Positions 30,489-38,020 of a stretch of 47,215 bases of DNA are shown here, piece by piece; position 1 is the stretch's first letter; the number at the start of each line of letters is the position of its first letter. The notes below the pieces were generated by a model. It was not told where the DNA came from. It made no database searches and saw nothing but the letters and a program-made list of their open reading frames with translations. Source of the stretch: DTU089 sp964421815. GTDB lineage: Bacteria > Bacillota > Clostridia > Oscillospirales > Acutalibacteraceae. Location: the NCBI GenBank assembly GCA_964421815.1, contig CAYQYT010000016.1, positions 1 through 47,215 on the forward strand, read 5' to 3'. Position numbers and translations under genes: made by a program.

Positions 30489-31199
30489 TTATCCTATAAA
30501 CTCAATATCGGTCTTAAACTCTTTTAACCGAACATCGTATGCTTTCATTATTTCATCTTTGAAAGCAAGTTGAGGATTCTCCTCACCAAGCTGTTTCATA
30601 AGATATTCCGTAAACAAAGGGTTTTGAATTAAGAAGGGGCCTAAAAGGTATGTTCCGTAAAGATTATTCCTTCTTATACCCTCATTTTTAGAGTTTTCAA
30701 AAGAGCCATAGCCTTTAGTAACATTGATAAAACCATCTTGTTCCTTAATATCATAAGCATGGGAAAATCGGCTTGTATAACCCACGATTTCCATACCGTC
30801 GAAATCGCCTATAAACAATGAGTTGTTACGCTTCGGAATAGTCCTTTTAGCGTAAAAATCCACAATGCCGAGAGCCTCAATTCTCTCTCCGTCGGGCTTT
30901 TCGATATAATTTCCCATTATTTCAAAGGTGTTGCCGGTCATCAAGAATATAACACCCTTTGAAATAAGTTCTTCTATTCTCTCTTTATGATCTTTAAGTC
31001 GGGCAAGGATTTTTTCCTGATTGGACTCACTGCACGAACCGAAATACACCATATCAACATCCTCGGTCAAAAAACGGGGCATCTCGCTTACGGGAGTTTT
31101 TATAAAATCCGCATGGGGCAGGCACATTTCAAAATACCTCATATTCGCCTTATCACCGAACAAACAGCAAATCTCGGAATACAAAACTTCTATTTTCAT
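30489..31199 (-). CDS. GatD-like amidotransferase homologue lacking catalytic residues
   Basis: 236 residues beginning MKIEVLYSEICCLFGDKANMR, the same fold and gene order as GatD of the MurT-GatD complex that amidates lipid II D-glutamate. Aligned by eye with S. aureus GatD recalled from memory, the nucleophile Cys position in CGGYQFLG is Gly89 (GNTFEIMG, 89-96), and the His of GTYLHGP is Leu186 (GTYLLGP). Other landmarks such as LEALGI-type IEALGIVDFYAKR and EGIRRNNLYGTYL remain. Glutaminase activity is therefore unlikely. ATG 31199 overlaps the murT stop as ATGA, so a complex is expected. Confidence 0.8.
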   Translation of the reverse strand: MKIEVLYSEICCLFGDKANMRYFEMCLPHADFIKTPVSEMPRFLTEDVDMVYFGSCSESNQEKILARLKDHKERIEELISKGVIFLMTGNTFEIMGNYIEKPDGERIEALGIVDFYAKRTIPKRNNSLFIGDFDGMEIVGYTSRFSHAYDIKEQDGFINVTKGYGSFENSKNEGIRRNNLYGTYLLGPFLIQNPLFTEYLMKQLGEENPQLAFKDEIMKAYDVRLKEFKTDIEFIG

Positions 31200-32581
31200 T
31201 TAGCCTCACCGCCTTTGTATGCTTTGGAAAACTCCTCTATCATTTTAGTTTCCACTCGGCATGCCAAGTCGTAGGTAGAGGTGTCGTGAAGAAGATAAAG
31301 CTTGTCGATATCCTTGTCCATAATATCAACCGCCTTAAATTCATCCTGTTCACAAAGAATTCTGTCTTCGGGAATTCCCGCAATAAGACAGCGGAGTTTG
31401 TAGTCATAGCAACGAGGACCCGCAAGAACAATTTGTTTTACATCGGGAGTATTCAAGAACTCAAAATCCACATCGTAAATCCAACCCACAAATTCAGAGG
31501 AATCCCGTCGTTCAAATAAATCGTCAATCATAATAAAGACGGTTCTTGCACCTTGTTCGTGACCTACAAAATCAAAGGTTCGGGAGCAGGAAACAGAGTT
31601 CTGCCCCTTAGCCATAGTTCTGATAATCTCGGTTTTTCCTGCTTTTGCCTCATTGTATCGGGTTTGGGTAACGCTGATTTTTGCCATATAAGACTTAACT
31701 TTTTCAAGGTCAATACCGAATTCCGACATAAGAGTTATGGCGGCAAGTTCATTGTAAATGTTATATAAAGCTCTGTTCACCATGGGGTAAACATCTGCAG
31801 TCTCCCCGTGCTTAACGGTAATTGTCTTGTTCTCATAGTCAATGTCAGTCAATCTGTAATCTGCCTCGTATGATTTAAAACCACATTTTGGACAGTATGC
31901 ATTTCCGATGTGGTGATATCTCAAATAATTAAATTTCAGTTTTTCATCACAAACAGGACAAATGGAGAAGTCGTTTATAAGATTGACGCATTCCGTAACA
32001 TCCGTATCAAGCTTATCTATACCGAAGTAAACTCTTTTATTTTCTTTCAGAAGTTGTGAGGACTGCAGACAGTCCGCATTAAGTATAAGTTTTGTTTCTT
32101 TCGGAACATAGGTATCAAGAATACTGAAAATGTATTCCGGGTGGGCATTGCGTTTTATTGAATCCCTAAAAAGATTGGTAACAATAAGGTAGTCCGGTTT
32201 AATAAAGGGCAGAATAAGTCGTGAAAATCTTTCATCCACCTCCAACACAAGAGCATCAATTTTCGGTTTACCGAAAACATTAACACTGTGTGTAAGGGCT
32301 GTTGCTACACCCGTGTTGATATTTGAGCCGTACCTGTTGGAAACAACTTTCATTCCGCTTTGGGAAAGAATATCGGCAACCATATTGGTAGTGGTAGTTT
32401 TACCGTTTGTGCCGGTTACACAAAGAACATTGGGAGATTTCTTCGTTCTCGCAAGGTAATCGGGACATATTTTCAAAGCTATAAAACCGGGATACATTGT
32501 CGCATTCCTCTTTAGAATACGCAACAGCCTATACACGGTTTTTGATGCCCACAGCGCAATGTAATACCTTAAACTTCCCAT
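31196..32581 (-). CDS. murT: MurT-type Mur ligase-like protein
   Basis: 461 residues from ATG 32581 (MGSLRYYIALWASK); a TTG four codons earlier is too close to GGAGG. MurT is the ligase half of MurT-GatD, which uses ATP to activate the D-Glu of the peptidoglycan precursor. The P-loop GTNGKTTTTN is at 57-66, and the inserted four-Cys zinc ribbon (CPVC, then CPKC, about 205-230) typical of MurT is present, followed by the C-terminal domain. Its GatD-like partner appears inactive, so the ammonia source or the reaction may differ. Confidence 0.9.
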   Translation of the reverse strand: MGSLRYYIALWASKTVYRLLRILKRNATMYPGFIALKICPDYLARTKKSPNVLCVTGTNGKTTTTNMVADILSQSGMKVVSNRYGSNINTGVATALTHSVNVFGKPKIDALVLEVDERFSRLILPFIKPDYLIVTNLFRDSIKRNAHPEYIFSILDTYVPKETKLILNADCLQSSQLLKENKRVYFGIDKLDTDVTECVNLINDFSICPVCDEKLKFNYLRYHHIGNAYCPKCGFKSYEADYRLTDIDYENKTITVKHGETADVYPMVNRALYNIYNELAAITLMSEFGIDLEKVKSYMAKISVTQTRYNEAKAGKTEIIRTMAKGQNSVSCSRTFDFVGHEQGARTVFIMIDDLFERRDSSEFVGWIYDVDFEFLNTPDVKQIVLAGPRCYDYKLRCLIAGIPEDRILCEQDEFKAVDIMDKDIDKLYLLHDTSTYDLACRVETKMIEEFSKAYKGGEAK

Positions 32582-32585
32582 TATA

Positions 32586-33059
32586 TTATTCAACCTCCGA
32601 GGTACAGTTGGGGCAACGAGTTGCTTCTATATTGATTTCAGATTTGCAGAAAGGACAAATCTTTGTTGTGGGAGCAGGTGCGGGCGCATCTTCTTCCTTT
32701 TTTCCGAGGCTTCTGATTTTGTTAATACCCTTAACAAGTAAAAATATTACAAATGCGGTAATAATAAAATCAATTACGCCCTGAACAAACAGTCCGTAGT
32801 TCACAGTTGATGCCCCTGCTTCCGTTGCGGCGGCAAGAGTTGCATATTCTTTACCGTCAAGTGCAATAAACAAATCAGTAAATGACACTTTTCCCGTTAC
32901 AAGAGAAATTATAGGGGTAATAATATTTGTTACAAGGCTTGTAACAATGCCGCTGAAAGCACCGCCTATAATAACGCCGACTGCAAGGTCAATAACATTG
33001 CCTTTGGATATAAAATCCTTAAATTCTTTAATAAAACTTACGCCTTTCTCTTTTTTCAT
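32586..33059 (-). CDS. mscL: Large-conductance mechanosensitive channel MscL with zinc ribbon
   Basis: 157 residues from ATG 33059 (MKKEKGVSFIKEFKDF), with AAAGGGTG upstream; the longer frame has no ribosome binding site. MscL opens under membrane tension to release osmolytes. TM1 (about 20-45) has the pore sequence GNVIDLAVGVIIGGAFSGIV, TM2 is about 88-113. After the usual cytoplasmic helix and a PAPAP linker, residues about 134-157 form a zinc ribbon with CPFC and CPNC. murT begins 4 nt after it. Confidence 0.95.
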   Translation of the reverse strand: MKKEKGVSFIKEFKDFISKGNVIDLAVGVIIGGAFSGIVTSLVTNIITPIISLVTGKVSFTDLFIALDGKEYATLAAATEAGASTVNYGLFVQGVIDFIITAFVIFLLVKGINKIRSLGKKEEDAPAPAPTTKICPFCKSEINIEATRCPNCTSEVE

Positions 33060-33141
33060 AATGAAACACCCTTTCTCAAAAAATTTTACTGGTAAAGTAT
33101 AACACACTTTTCACTTTTTTTAAAGACCTTTGTCAAAACTA

Positions 33142-33170
33142 TTGCAAATTTTTTGGCAATATTGTATAAT
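33142..33170 (+). promoter_or_regulatory. Promoter of coaX
   Basis: Plus strand -35 TTGCAA (33142-33147), 17-nt spacer, perfect -10 TATAAT (33165-33170), about 47 nt before the start codon. Confidence 0.75.
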
Positions 33171-33217
33171 TTCAGCGGTCAGAGTTAAAACAGATTACAC
33201 TCAAAGGAGGCAATACT

Positions 33218-33985
33218 ATGATTTTAACTGCCGATATCGGCAACACAAATATCACTCTTGGAATTTTTCAAGATGATGATATTATTTTCATCTCGAGGCT
33301 TTCCACCGACAGGCGAAGAACGGAGTCACAATATGCAGTCGAGTTAAAAAATATTCTCCGCTTGGAAAATATTGAAACCGACAAAATTGACGGTTCCATA
33401 ATCAGTTCTGTTGTACCCGAGCTCACCCGTACCATCAAACAAGCCGTAAAAATGGTAACCGATTGCGACTCTTTAGTAGTCGCGGCGGGCATAAAAAACG
33501 GACTTAAAATTGCTACGGATAATCCAAAGGAACTTGGGTCAGATCTTGTAGCCGGTGCTGTTGGTGCCATAGCTCAGTACCCCCTGCCCTGTCTTGTAAT
33601 GGACTTGGGCACGGCTACCAAAATATCCGTCATTGATGAGGGCGGCATATTTTTAGGTTGTACCATTGCACCCGGGGTTGAGATTTCCTTGAATGCGCTT
33701 TCAAAGGGTACTTCTCAATTACCCGCCATAGAACTTTCGGCTCCCGCAAATGCAATTGGCACAAATACTATTGAATGTATCCGTGCGGGAACAGTACTTG
33801 GCAATGCCTGTATGCTTGACGGTATGGCTGACAGGTTGGAAAAAGAGTTGGGTAAGCCCATCAAAACCCTTGTTGCAACAGGCGGTCTTGCAAAAGAAAT
33901 TGTTGGATGTTGCAAAAAAGAAATTATATATAACAAAGACCTTGTTTTAGAAGGACTTTTGGCTATATATAAAAAGAACAGATAA
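33218..33985 (+). CDS. coaX: Type III pantothenate kinase CoaX
   Basis: 255 residues. It phosphorylates pantothenate, the first step of coenzyme A synthesis, by the ASKHA-fold enzyme that lacks feedback inhibition. The phosphate-binding loop DIGNTNITLG (5-14), the catalytic Asp region (GSDLVAGAVGA) and DLGTATKISVI with the following G-rich GCTIAPGVEIS are all present. AGGAGG precedes ATG 33218. The next gene encodes an ECF S-component, a sensible pairing. Confidence 0.96.
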   Translation: MILTADIGNTNITLGIFQDDDIIFISRLSTDRRRTESQYAVELKNILRLENIETDKIDGSIISSVVPELTRTIKQAVKMVTDCDSLVVAAGIKNGLKIATDNPKELGSDLVAGAVGAIAQYPLPCLVMDLGTATKISVIDEGGIFLGCTIAPGVEISLNALSKGTSQLPAIELSAPANAIGTNTIECIRAGTVLGNACMLDGMADRLEKELGKPIKTLVATGGLAKEIVGCCKKEIIYNKDLVLEGLLAIYKKNR

Positions 33986-34053
33986 CCAAAAAAGAAAAAG
34001 CAAAAAGCATTATATCCGTAATTATAAGGAATAATAGCAAAGGAGTTTTTATT

Positions 34054-34626
34054 ATGAAACAAAAGAAGAAACTTACTCGTTTAGTGATGTGTGCATTATT
34101 TTCGGCATTGATAGTTGTTATGACATTCACACCGTACCTTGGCTACATTACAGTAGGAGTTATTGAAATAACCACTCTACACGCAGTTGTTATATTCGGT
34201 GCCGCAGTATTGGGCCCCGCAATGGGAGCTGTACTGGGAGGTGTATGGGGTTTAACCTGTATTATGCGAGCTTTCCAATTCGGCATAATCCCCTTCCAAA
34301 ATCCCTTGGTATCTCTTCTTCCCCGTATAATAGTCGGGCTTGTAGCGGGACTTGTATTTAAAGGACTCTCAAAAACAAAATGTAAAAAGCCCATATCTCT
34401 GGGTGTTTCCGCACTTGCAGGAACACTTACAAATACAGTACTTGTTCTCAGTTTTCTTAACTTGTGCGGCGGATTTCAAGTTCTCTTCGGTGACAGTGCC
34501 AAAACAATCGATGTTATTATCACAACATTGATCAGCACAAACGGATTGATCGAATTGGCTTTAGCCGTAATACTTGTACCGACAATTTACATGGCAACGC
34601 AAAAACACTTTGTAGATAAAGTATAA
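34054..34626 (+). CDS. ECF transporter S component, probably for pantothenate
   Basis: 190 residues with about six membrane helices and no nucleotide-binding motif, as in S components of energy-coupling factor transporters. The N-terminus reads LTRLVMCALFSALIVVMTF, followed by GYITVGVIEIT and PRIIVGLVAGLVF-type sequence. It follows coaX by 68 nt with AAAGGAG, suggesting pantothenate import (PanT-like); substrate assignment rests on that context only. The shared EcfA/EcfT module is not in the window. Confidence 0.85.
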   Translation: MKQKKKLTRLVMCALFSALIVVMTFTPYLGYITVGVIEITTLHAVVIFGAAVLGPAMGAVLGGVWGLTCIMRAFQFGIIPFQNPLVSLLPRIIVGLVAGLVFKGLSKTKCKKPISLGVSALAGTLTNTVLVLSFLNLCGGFQVLFGDSAKTIDVIITTLISTNGLIELALAVILVPTIYMATQKHFVDKV

Positions 34627-34641
34627 ATCTTATAACATAAC

Positions 34642-34669
34642 GAATGGGGTCTGCAAGCAGACCCCATTC
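34642..34669. terminator. Bidirectional terminator (ECF gene / lipoprotein gene)
   Basis: GAATGGGGTCTGC and GCAGACCCCATTC form a perfect 13-bp stem with an AA loop, followed by TTATTATTTTC on the plus strand. Confidence 0.85.
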
Positions 34670-34686
34670 TTATTATTTTCAATTCA

Positions 34687-35382
34687 TTAGTTCGCTGTGG
34701 TGCTGACTTCCGTAATATCGTTATAATATGTGTAGGGTTTTAGCTCCATAGCCTTGCAGAAAGATTCCGCCGATTTAACCGCCTCGTCACTGTATGTACC
34801 TTCAAAGAGAAGTTTGTAGGTGTTTCCGGAGTTGCTGAAGAAATACATAACAGCAAATTGACCTTCAATCTTGTACATAAAGCGACATATGCCTTTATAG
34901 TCCTCCGAAAAATCCAAATCCTCTTCCCATTCACATTCAATTTTTTCCTCTTTAAAGCCATCATAAACCGATTTGTTTCTTTCGTAATAATCATCATAAA
35001 GGTATTTTACCACGGAAATATTACATTTAATGTCCAAATCAGGATTTACAAAACTATTGTACACATCGGTCGTTTCCCAACCCTCGGGTAAGGTAAGAAT
35101 ATAGCCGTAATCTTCAACTACACCGTCATTTTCGATGGGTTGGAACTGCTTTGCTTCTGTCAAAGGCTCGCCGTTTTCATCCTTCACAATTTTTCCGTTT
35201 TTATCTGTTTCGTAAACAAGGAGTCTGCCGTCATCGGCAAGAACCTTTTCTCCGTTTTCATCTGTTACAAATTCGTATTCCTTGTCATCAATATACAAAC
35301 TGTCCTCTTTTCTGCAAGCGGCAAAAACACAAAGGAAAAGAAGTGTGGCAACTGTTAAAACTGCAATTATTTTTTTGCTCAC
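34687..35382 (-). CDS. Predicted lipoprotein, unknown
   Basis: 231 residues. Signal peptide with a lipobox ending in VFAAC (about residues 18-22), so the protein is probably lipid-anchored outside the membrane. Residues about 35-80 contain Asp/Glu/Asn-Gly repeats (TDENGEKV, TDKNGKIV, KDENGEPL). The mature domain (about 90-225) resembles PsbP/DUF-type folds in outline only (YGYILTLPEGWET near its start, DLDFSEDYKGICRFMYKI later). No function assigned. It follows the other lipoprotein gene by 15 nt. Confidence 0.75.
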   Translation of the reverse strand: MSKKIIAVLTVATLLFLCVFAACRKEDSLYIDDKEYEFVTDENGEKVLADDGRLLVYETDKNGKIVKDENGEPLTEAKQFQPIENDGVVEDYGYILTLPEGWETTDVYNSFVNPDLDIKCNISVVKYLYDDYYERNKSVYDGFKEEKIECEWEEDLDFSEDYKGICRFMYKIEGQFAVMYFFSNSGNTYKLLFEGTYSDEAVKSAESFCKAMELKPYTYYNDITEVSTTAN

Positions 35383-35397
35383 CGGTATAACCTCCGT

Positions 35398-36288
35398 TTA
35401 TTTTGAAACTTCCGCAGTCTCAACGGGACTTGTTGGTAATCCGTTGTCCCAGTTGATATCATAATTTGCCTTATCCTCAAGAGTAAACATAACACTTACA
35501 TCGCCGTAACTTTCAAGGGTTCCCGCACCGGTCATATATGCGGTGACCTTAGCAGCCTTAAAATAATTGATATTTGTAATCTCATTTGTAAGGCGGTTTA
35601 CGGTAGCGGTAATTTTGCAACCGCTGTAAACAACATCGTAATCGTTAAGTGCAAGATATTCCTTACTTTTTGCAAATTCCTCCGAAGCGAGAATTTCCTC
35701 TTTATCACGGAGGTCAAAAGCCTTAGTCAAAACATTCTGAGCCTGTTCGCTTGTAAGTTCATTAAAAGCAATGGTTATGTAGTATGTATCGCCTATTTCA
35801 TTAAGAGTTGCATAATCAATATCTTCAGCAGTAAGTTCGGAAGCCCATACTTCACCCTTAACAAAAAGTGTCTCCGAATTATCATCACCGTAGTTTATAT
35901 TGCCCGATGTCTTTTTTATATTTTCAAGCACAAGGTCTTTAATACCTTTTGCGGCATCGTTTATTGCTTCAAGGGAATCATCGATTTCCTCTGCCTCCTC
36001 TTGACCCTGTTTTGTTACTTTGAGCGAGTTGTTGGGAACATTCTTTTCTATTTTGTACGAAACCGCGGGCTTATTCAGTTTAACACCGTTAACAAGGCTG
36101 TTAAAATAAGCAAGAACCTCTTCACTTGTTTTGTTTACGGGAGTTGCACTTTCGGTATAAACCGCTTTCTCCGTAGAAACGACCTCGTTGGTTTCTTCCG
36201 TGTTATCGGAAGAGCCGCAGGATGTAAATGTCATTAAAAGTGTGCTGACAAGCAAAACTGCTGTTGCAACTGTAAAAATACGTTTCAT
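35398..36288 (-). CDS. Predicted lipoprotein, unknown
   Basis: 296 residues. Signal peptide with lipobox FTSC (Cys about residue 24), then a Thr/Glu-rich linker and a soluble domain. Repeated helical and strand pattern with many Asn/Asp/Glu; SLVNGVKLNKPAVSYKI at about 66-82. It precedes the second lipoprotein gene, and both are probably one transcript. An extended -10 (TGGTATAAT) lies about 60 nt upstream. No function can be assigned. Confidence 0.75.
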   Translation of the reverse strand: MKRIFTVATAVLLVSTLLMTFTSCGSSDNTEETNEVVSTEKAVYTESATPVNKTSEEVLAYFNSLVNGVKLNKPAVSYKIEKNVPNNSLKVTKQGQEEAEEIDDSLEAINDAAKGIKDLVLENIKKTSGNINYGDDNSETLFVKGEVWASELTAEDIDYATLNEIGDTYYITIAFNELTSEQAQNVLTKAFDLRDKEEILASEEFAKSKEYLALNDYDVVYSGCKITATVNRLTNEITNINYFKAAKVTAYMTGAGTLESYGDVSVMFTLEDKANYDINWDNGLPTSPVETAEVSK

Positions 36289-36479
36289 TAAGGTTTGACC
36301 CCTTTCGATATTTTATCGCATACTGTAATGCGACCTATTCACCGATTGATTATACCACATTTTTTCTCATAACAACAGTAGTTTTTTAGATTTTTTTATA
36401 TTTGTATAAAAAGCACAAATTCCGTAACACGCCTTTGTAATTTACAACTAATTTATATACCGAAAGTAAATAATAGTAT

Positions 36480-36508
36480 TTGACTTTTAATTATAATGGC
36501 AATATAAT
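36480..36508 (+). promoter_or_regulatory. Promoter of the VanY-like carboxypeptidase gene
   Basis: Plus strand -35 TTGACT (36480-36485), 17-nt spacer, perfect -10 TATAAT (36503-36508). ATG follows at 36542. Confidence 0.75.
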
Positions 36509-36541
36509 ATTTCTATCAAATCATTTCTACGGAGTAAAATC

Positions 36542-37429
36542 ATGGCTACACAAAACAAAAAGAAAAACCGAAAGCGTTCAACAGAACAGAAAGCTCTAAA
36601 CTTTCTGTGTATAATGATGGCACTAATTGTTATTTTTGTCACTGTTGTGTGTGTTGCGGTTAACAAGAAGAATAACGCCTTGAGGGAAAAAGAAAAAATT
36701 TCTTCTCAAAGCACCGAAAACAAAACCACCGATAGCAATAGCACAACCGTTGGGTCAGAATCGGACAAAGAAGACGGTACAAAGGCCCCCGACACAACTG
36801 TTACCGAAACGTCGCCCGTAACCGACGCAGTTGGAAAACCCGGCACCATTGACAATCCTACAATCATCACCATCGACGAAGAAAAATGGTACTTAACCCT
36901 TGTGAATTCAAGTTATCGAATTCCCGACAGCTATGAGCCGGACTTGGTATATGTTTGCGGAAGCGGTGAACGTCTTGACAGGAAGGTAGCCGAGCATTAC
37001 GAAAAAATGTATAATGCGGCAAAGGCAGAGGGTATCAACCTTACCCCCTGCTCGGGATATCGTTCCTATGAATTACAAGAAAGAAACTATAACAACAAAA
37101 TAAGTTTCTTCGAAAGTCAGGGCTACTCTTACGAGGAGGCAAAAGTCAAAGCCGCTACGATTATTATGCCACCCGGTTCTTCGGAGCACAATTTAGGCTA
37201 CGCAATGGACATTGTCTGCGTTGACGAATGGTTTGAAGACACCGCCGAATTCAAATGGCTTACGGAAAATGCCGCCGATTACGGTTTTATTATGAGATAC
37301 CCCAAGGACAAACAGGACATAACAAAAGTTATCTATGAGCCTTGGCATTGGCGTTATGTGGGCGTTGAACTTGCAAAAGAATTGAAGTCAAGCGGTCTTG
37401 TTTTGGAAGAATATATGGGAGTTGCATAA
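36542..37429 (+). CDS. D-alanyl-D-alanine carboxypeptidase, VanY family
   Basis: 295 residues. A membrane anchor (about 18-39) and a Ser/Thr-rich linker lead to a peptidase_M15B domain (about 120-290). The zinc ligands and catalytic residues are in place: SSEHNLGYAMDI (His and Asp), then EPWHWRY (Glu and His), and GYRSYELQ upstream. It probably trims cell-wall stem peptides. No van resistance genes are nearby, so vancomycin resistance is not implied. ACGGAG lies 8 nt before ATG 36542. Confidence 0.92.
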   Translation: MATQNKKKNRKRSTEQKALNFLCIMMALIVIFVTVVCVAVNKKNNALREKEKISSQSTENKTTDSNSTTVGSESDKEDGTKAPDTTVTETSPVTDAVGKPGTIDNPTIITIDEEKWYLTLVNSSYRIPDSYEPDLVYVCGSGERLDRKVAEHYEKMYNAAKAEGINLTPCSGYRSYELQERNYNNKISFFESQGYSYEEAKVKAATIIMPPGSSEHNLGYAMDIVCVDEWFEDTAEFKWLTENAADYGFIMRYPKDKQDITKVIYEPWHWRYVGVELAKELKSSGLVLEEYMGVA

Positions 37430-37431
37430 AA

Positions 37432-37968
37432 ATGGTTGGAATAAAGGTTGAAAAAGCCCACGGAGAATATGACCCGGGCACCAGTAAATTTTTCGGTTCA
37501 CCCACAATGCCGGAGGAATGGCTGGGGGACGGAACCGTCGGGGATGACGATTTTTTCTTCTGCCAGTTAAAACTCTCGGAATTCAAAGATTTTGACGGGA
37601 ATATACTTTCCGATAAAACCGGCTTTATTTATATTTTCCTCACCCAAGATGGAGAAAACTACACACCGAATGTCAGATACTGTGCAAAAGAGCCCGACAC
37701 TTTAATTGACGACTTCAATGCGGGCTTTGAAATTTTTGATGATATGGAAACGGATTTTTCCATTGACTTTTTCGAAACACAGGACGCATTCGACGGAACG
37801 AGAGTTCTTGTTGAAAACGGAGAGGAAATAACACTTTTGCAATATGACCCTCTGGATTCAAATATGCCGGATTTTCTTGCGGATACGGAAAAAATCGCCT
37901 ACTTAAAAATGCCAAAGTCAGATTTAGAAAACCTGGATTTTTCAAATGTTAAGTTTACAATAGAATAA
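37432..37968 (+). CDS. Hypothetical protein, DUF1963/YwqG-like
   Basis: 178 residues, starting 2 nt after the carboxypeptidase stop with GGGAG inside that gene, so it is cotranslated. Sequences such as SKFFGSPTMPEEWLG, FFFCQLKLSEFKDFDGN and TGFIYIFLTQDG match the order of motifs in the DUF1963 (YwqG) family from memory. That family has no settled function. Acidic, no signal peptide. Confidence 0.7.
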   Translation: MVGIKVEKAHGEYDPGTSKFFGSPTMPEEWLGDGTVGDDDFFFCQLKLSEFKDFDGNILSDKTGFIYIFLTQDGENYTPNVRYCAKEPDTLIDDFNAGFEIFDDMETDFSIDFFETQDAFDGTRVLVENGEEITLLQYDPLDSNMPDFLADTEKIAYLKMPKSDLENLDFSNVKFTIE

Positions 37969-37971
37969 ATT

Positions 37972-38014
37972 AAAACGCGTTGTATTCCTATTAAATGGCA
38001 TACAACGCGTTTTT
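37972..38014. terminator. Bidirectional terminator (YwqG-like gene / mutS2)
   Basis: AAAACGCGTTGTAT and ATACAACGCGTTTT pair as a 14-bp stem with A and T tracts on both sides; it serves both converging genes. Confidence 0.88.
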
Positions 38015-38020
38015 ATTAAT

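Noticed and set aside
36542..37429. Vancomycin resistance gene vanY
   Set aside because: Only the M15B peptidase family is shared; no vanHAX or regulator genes are nearby.
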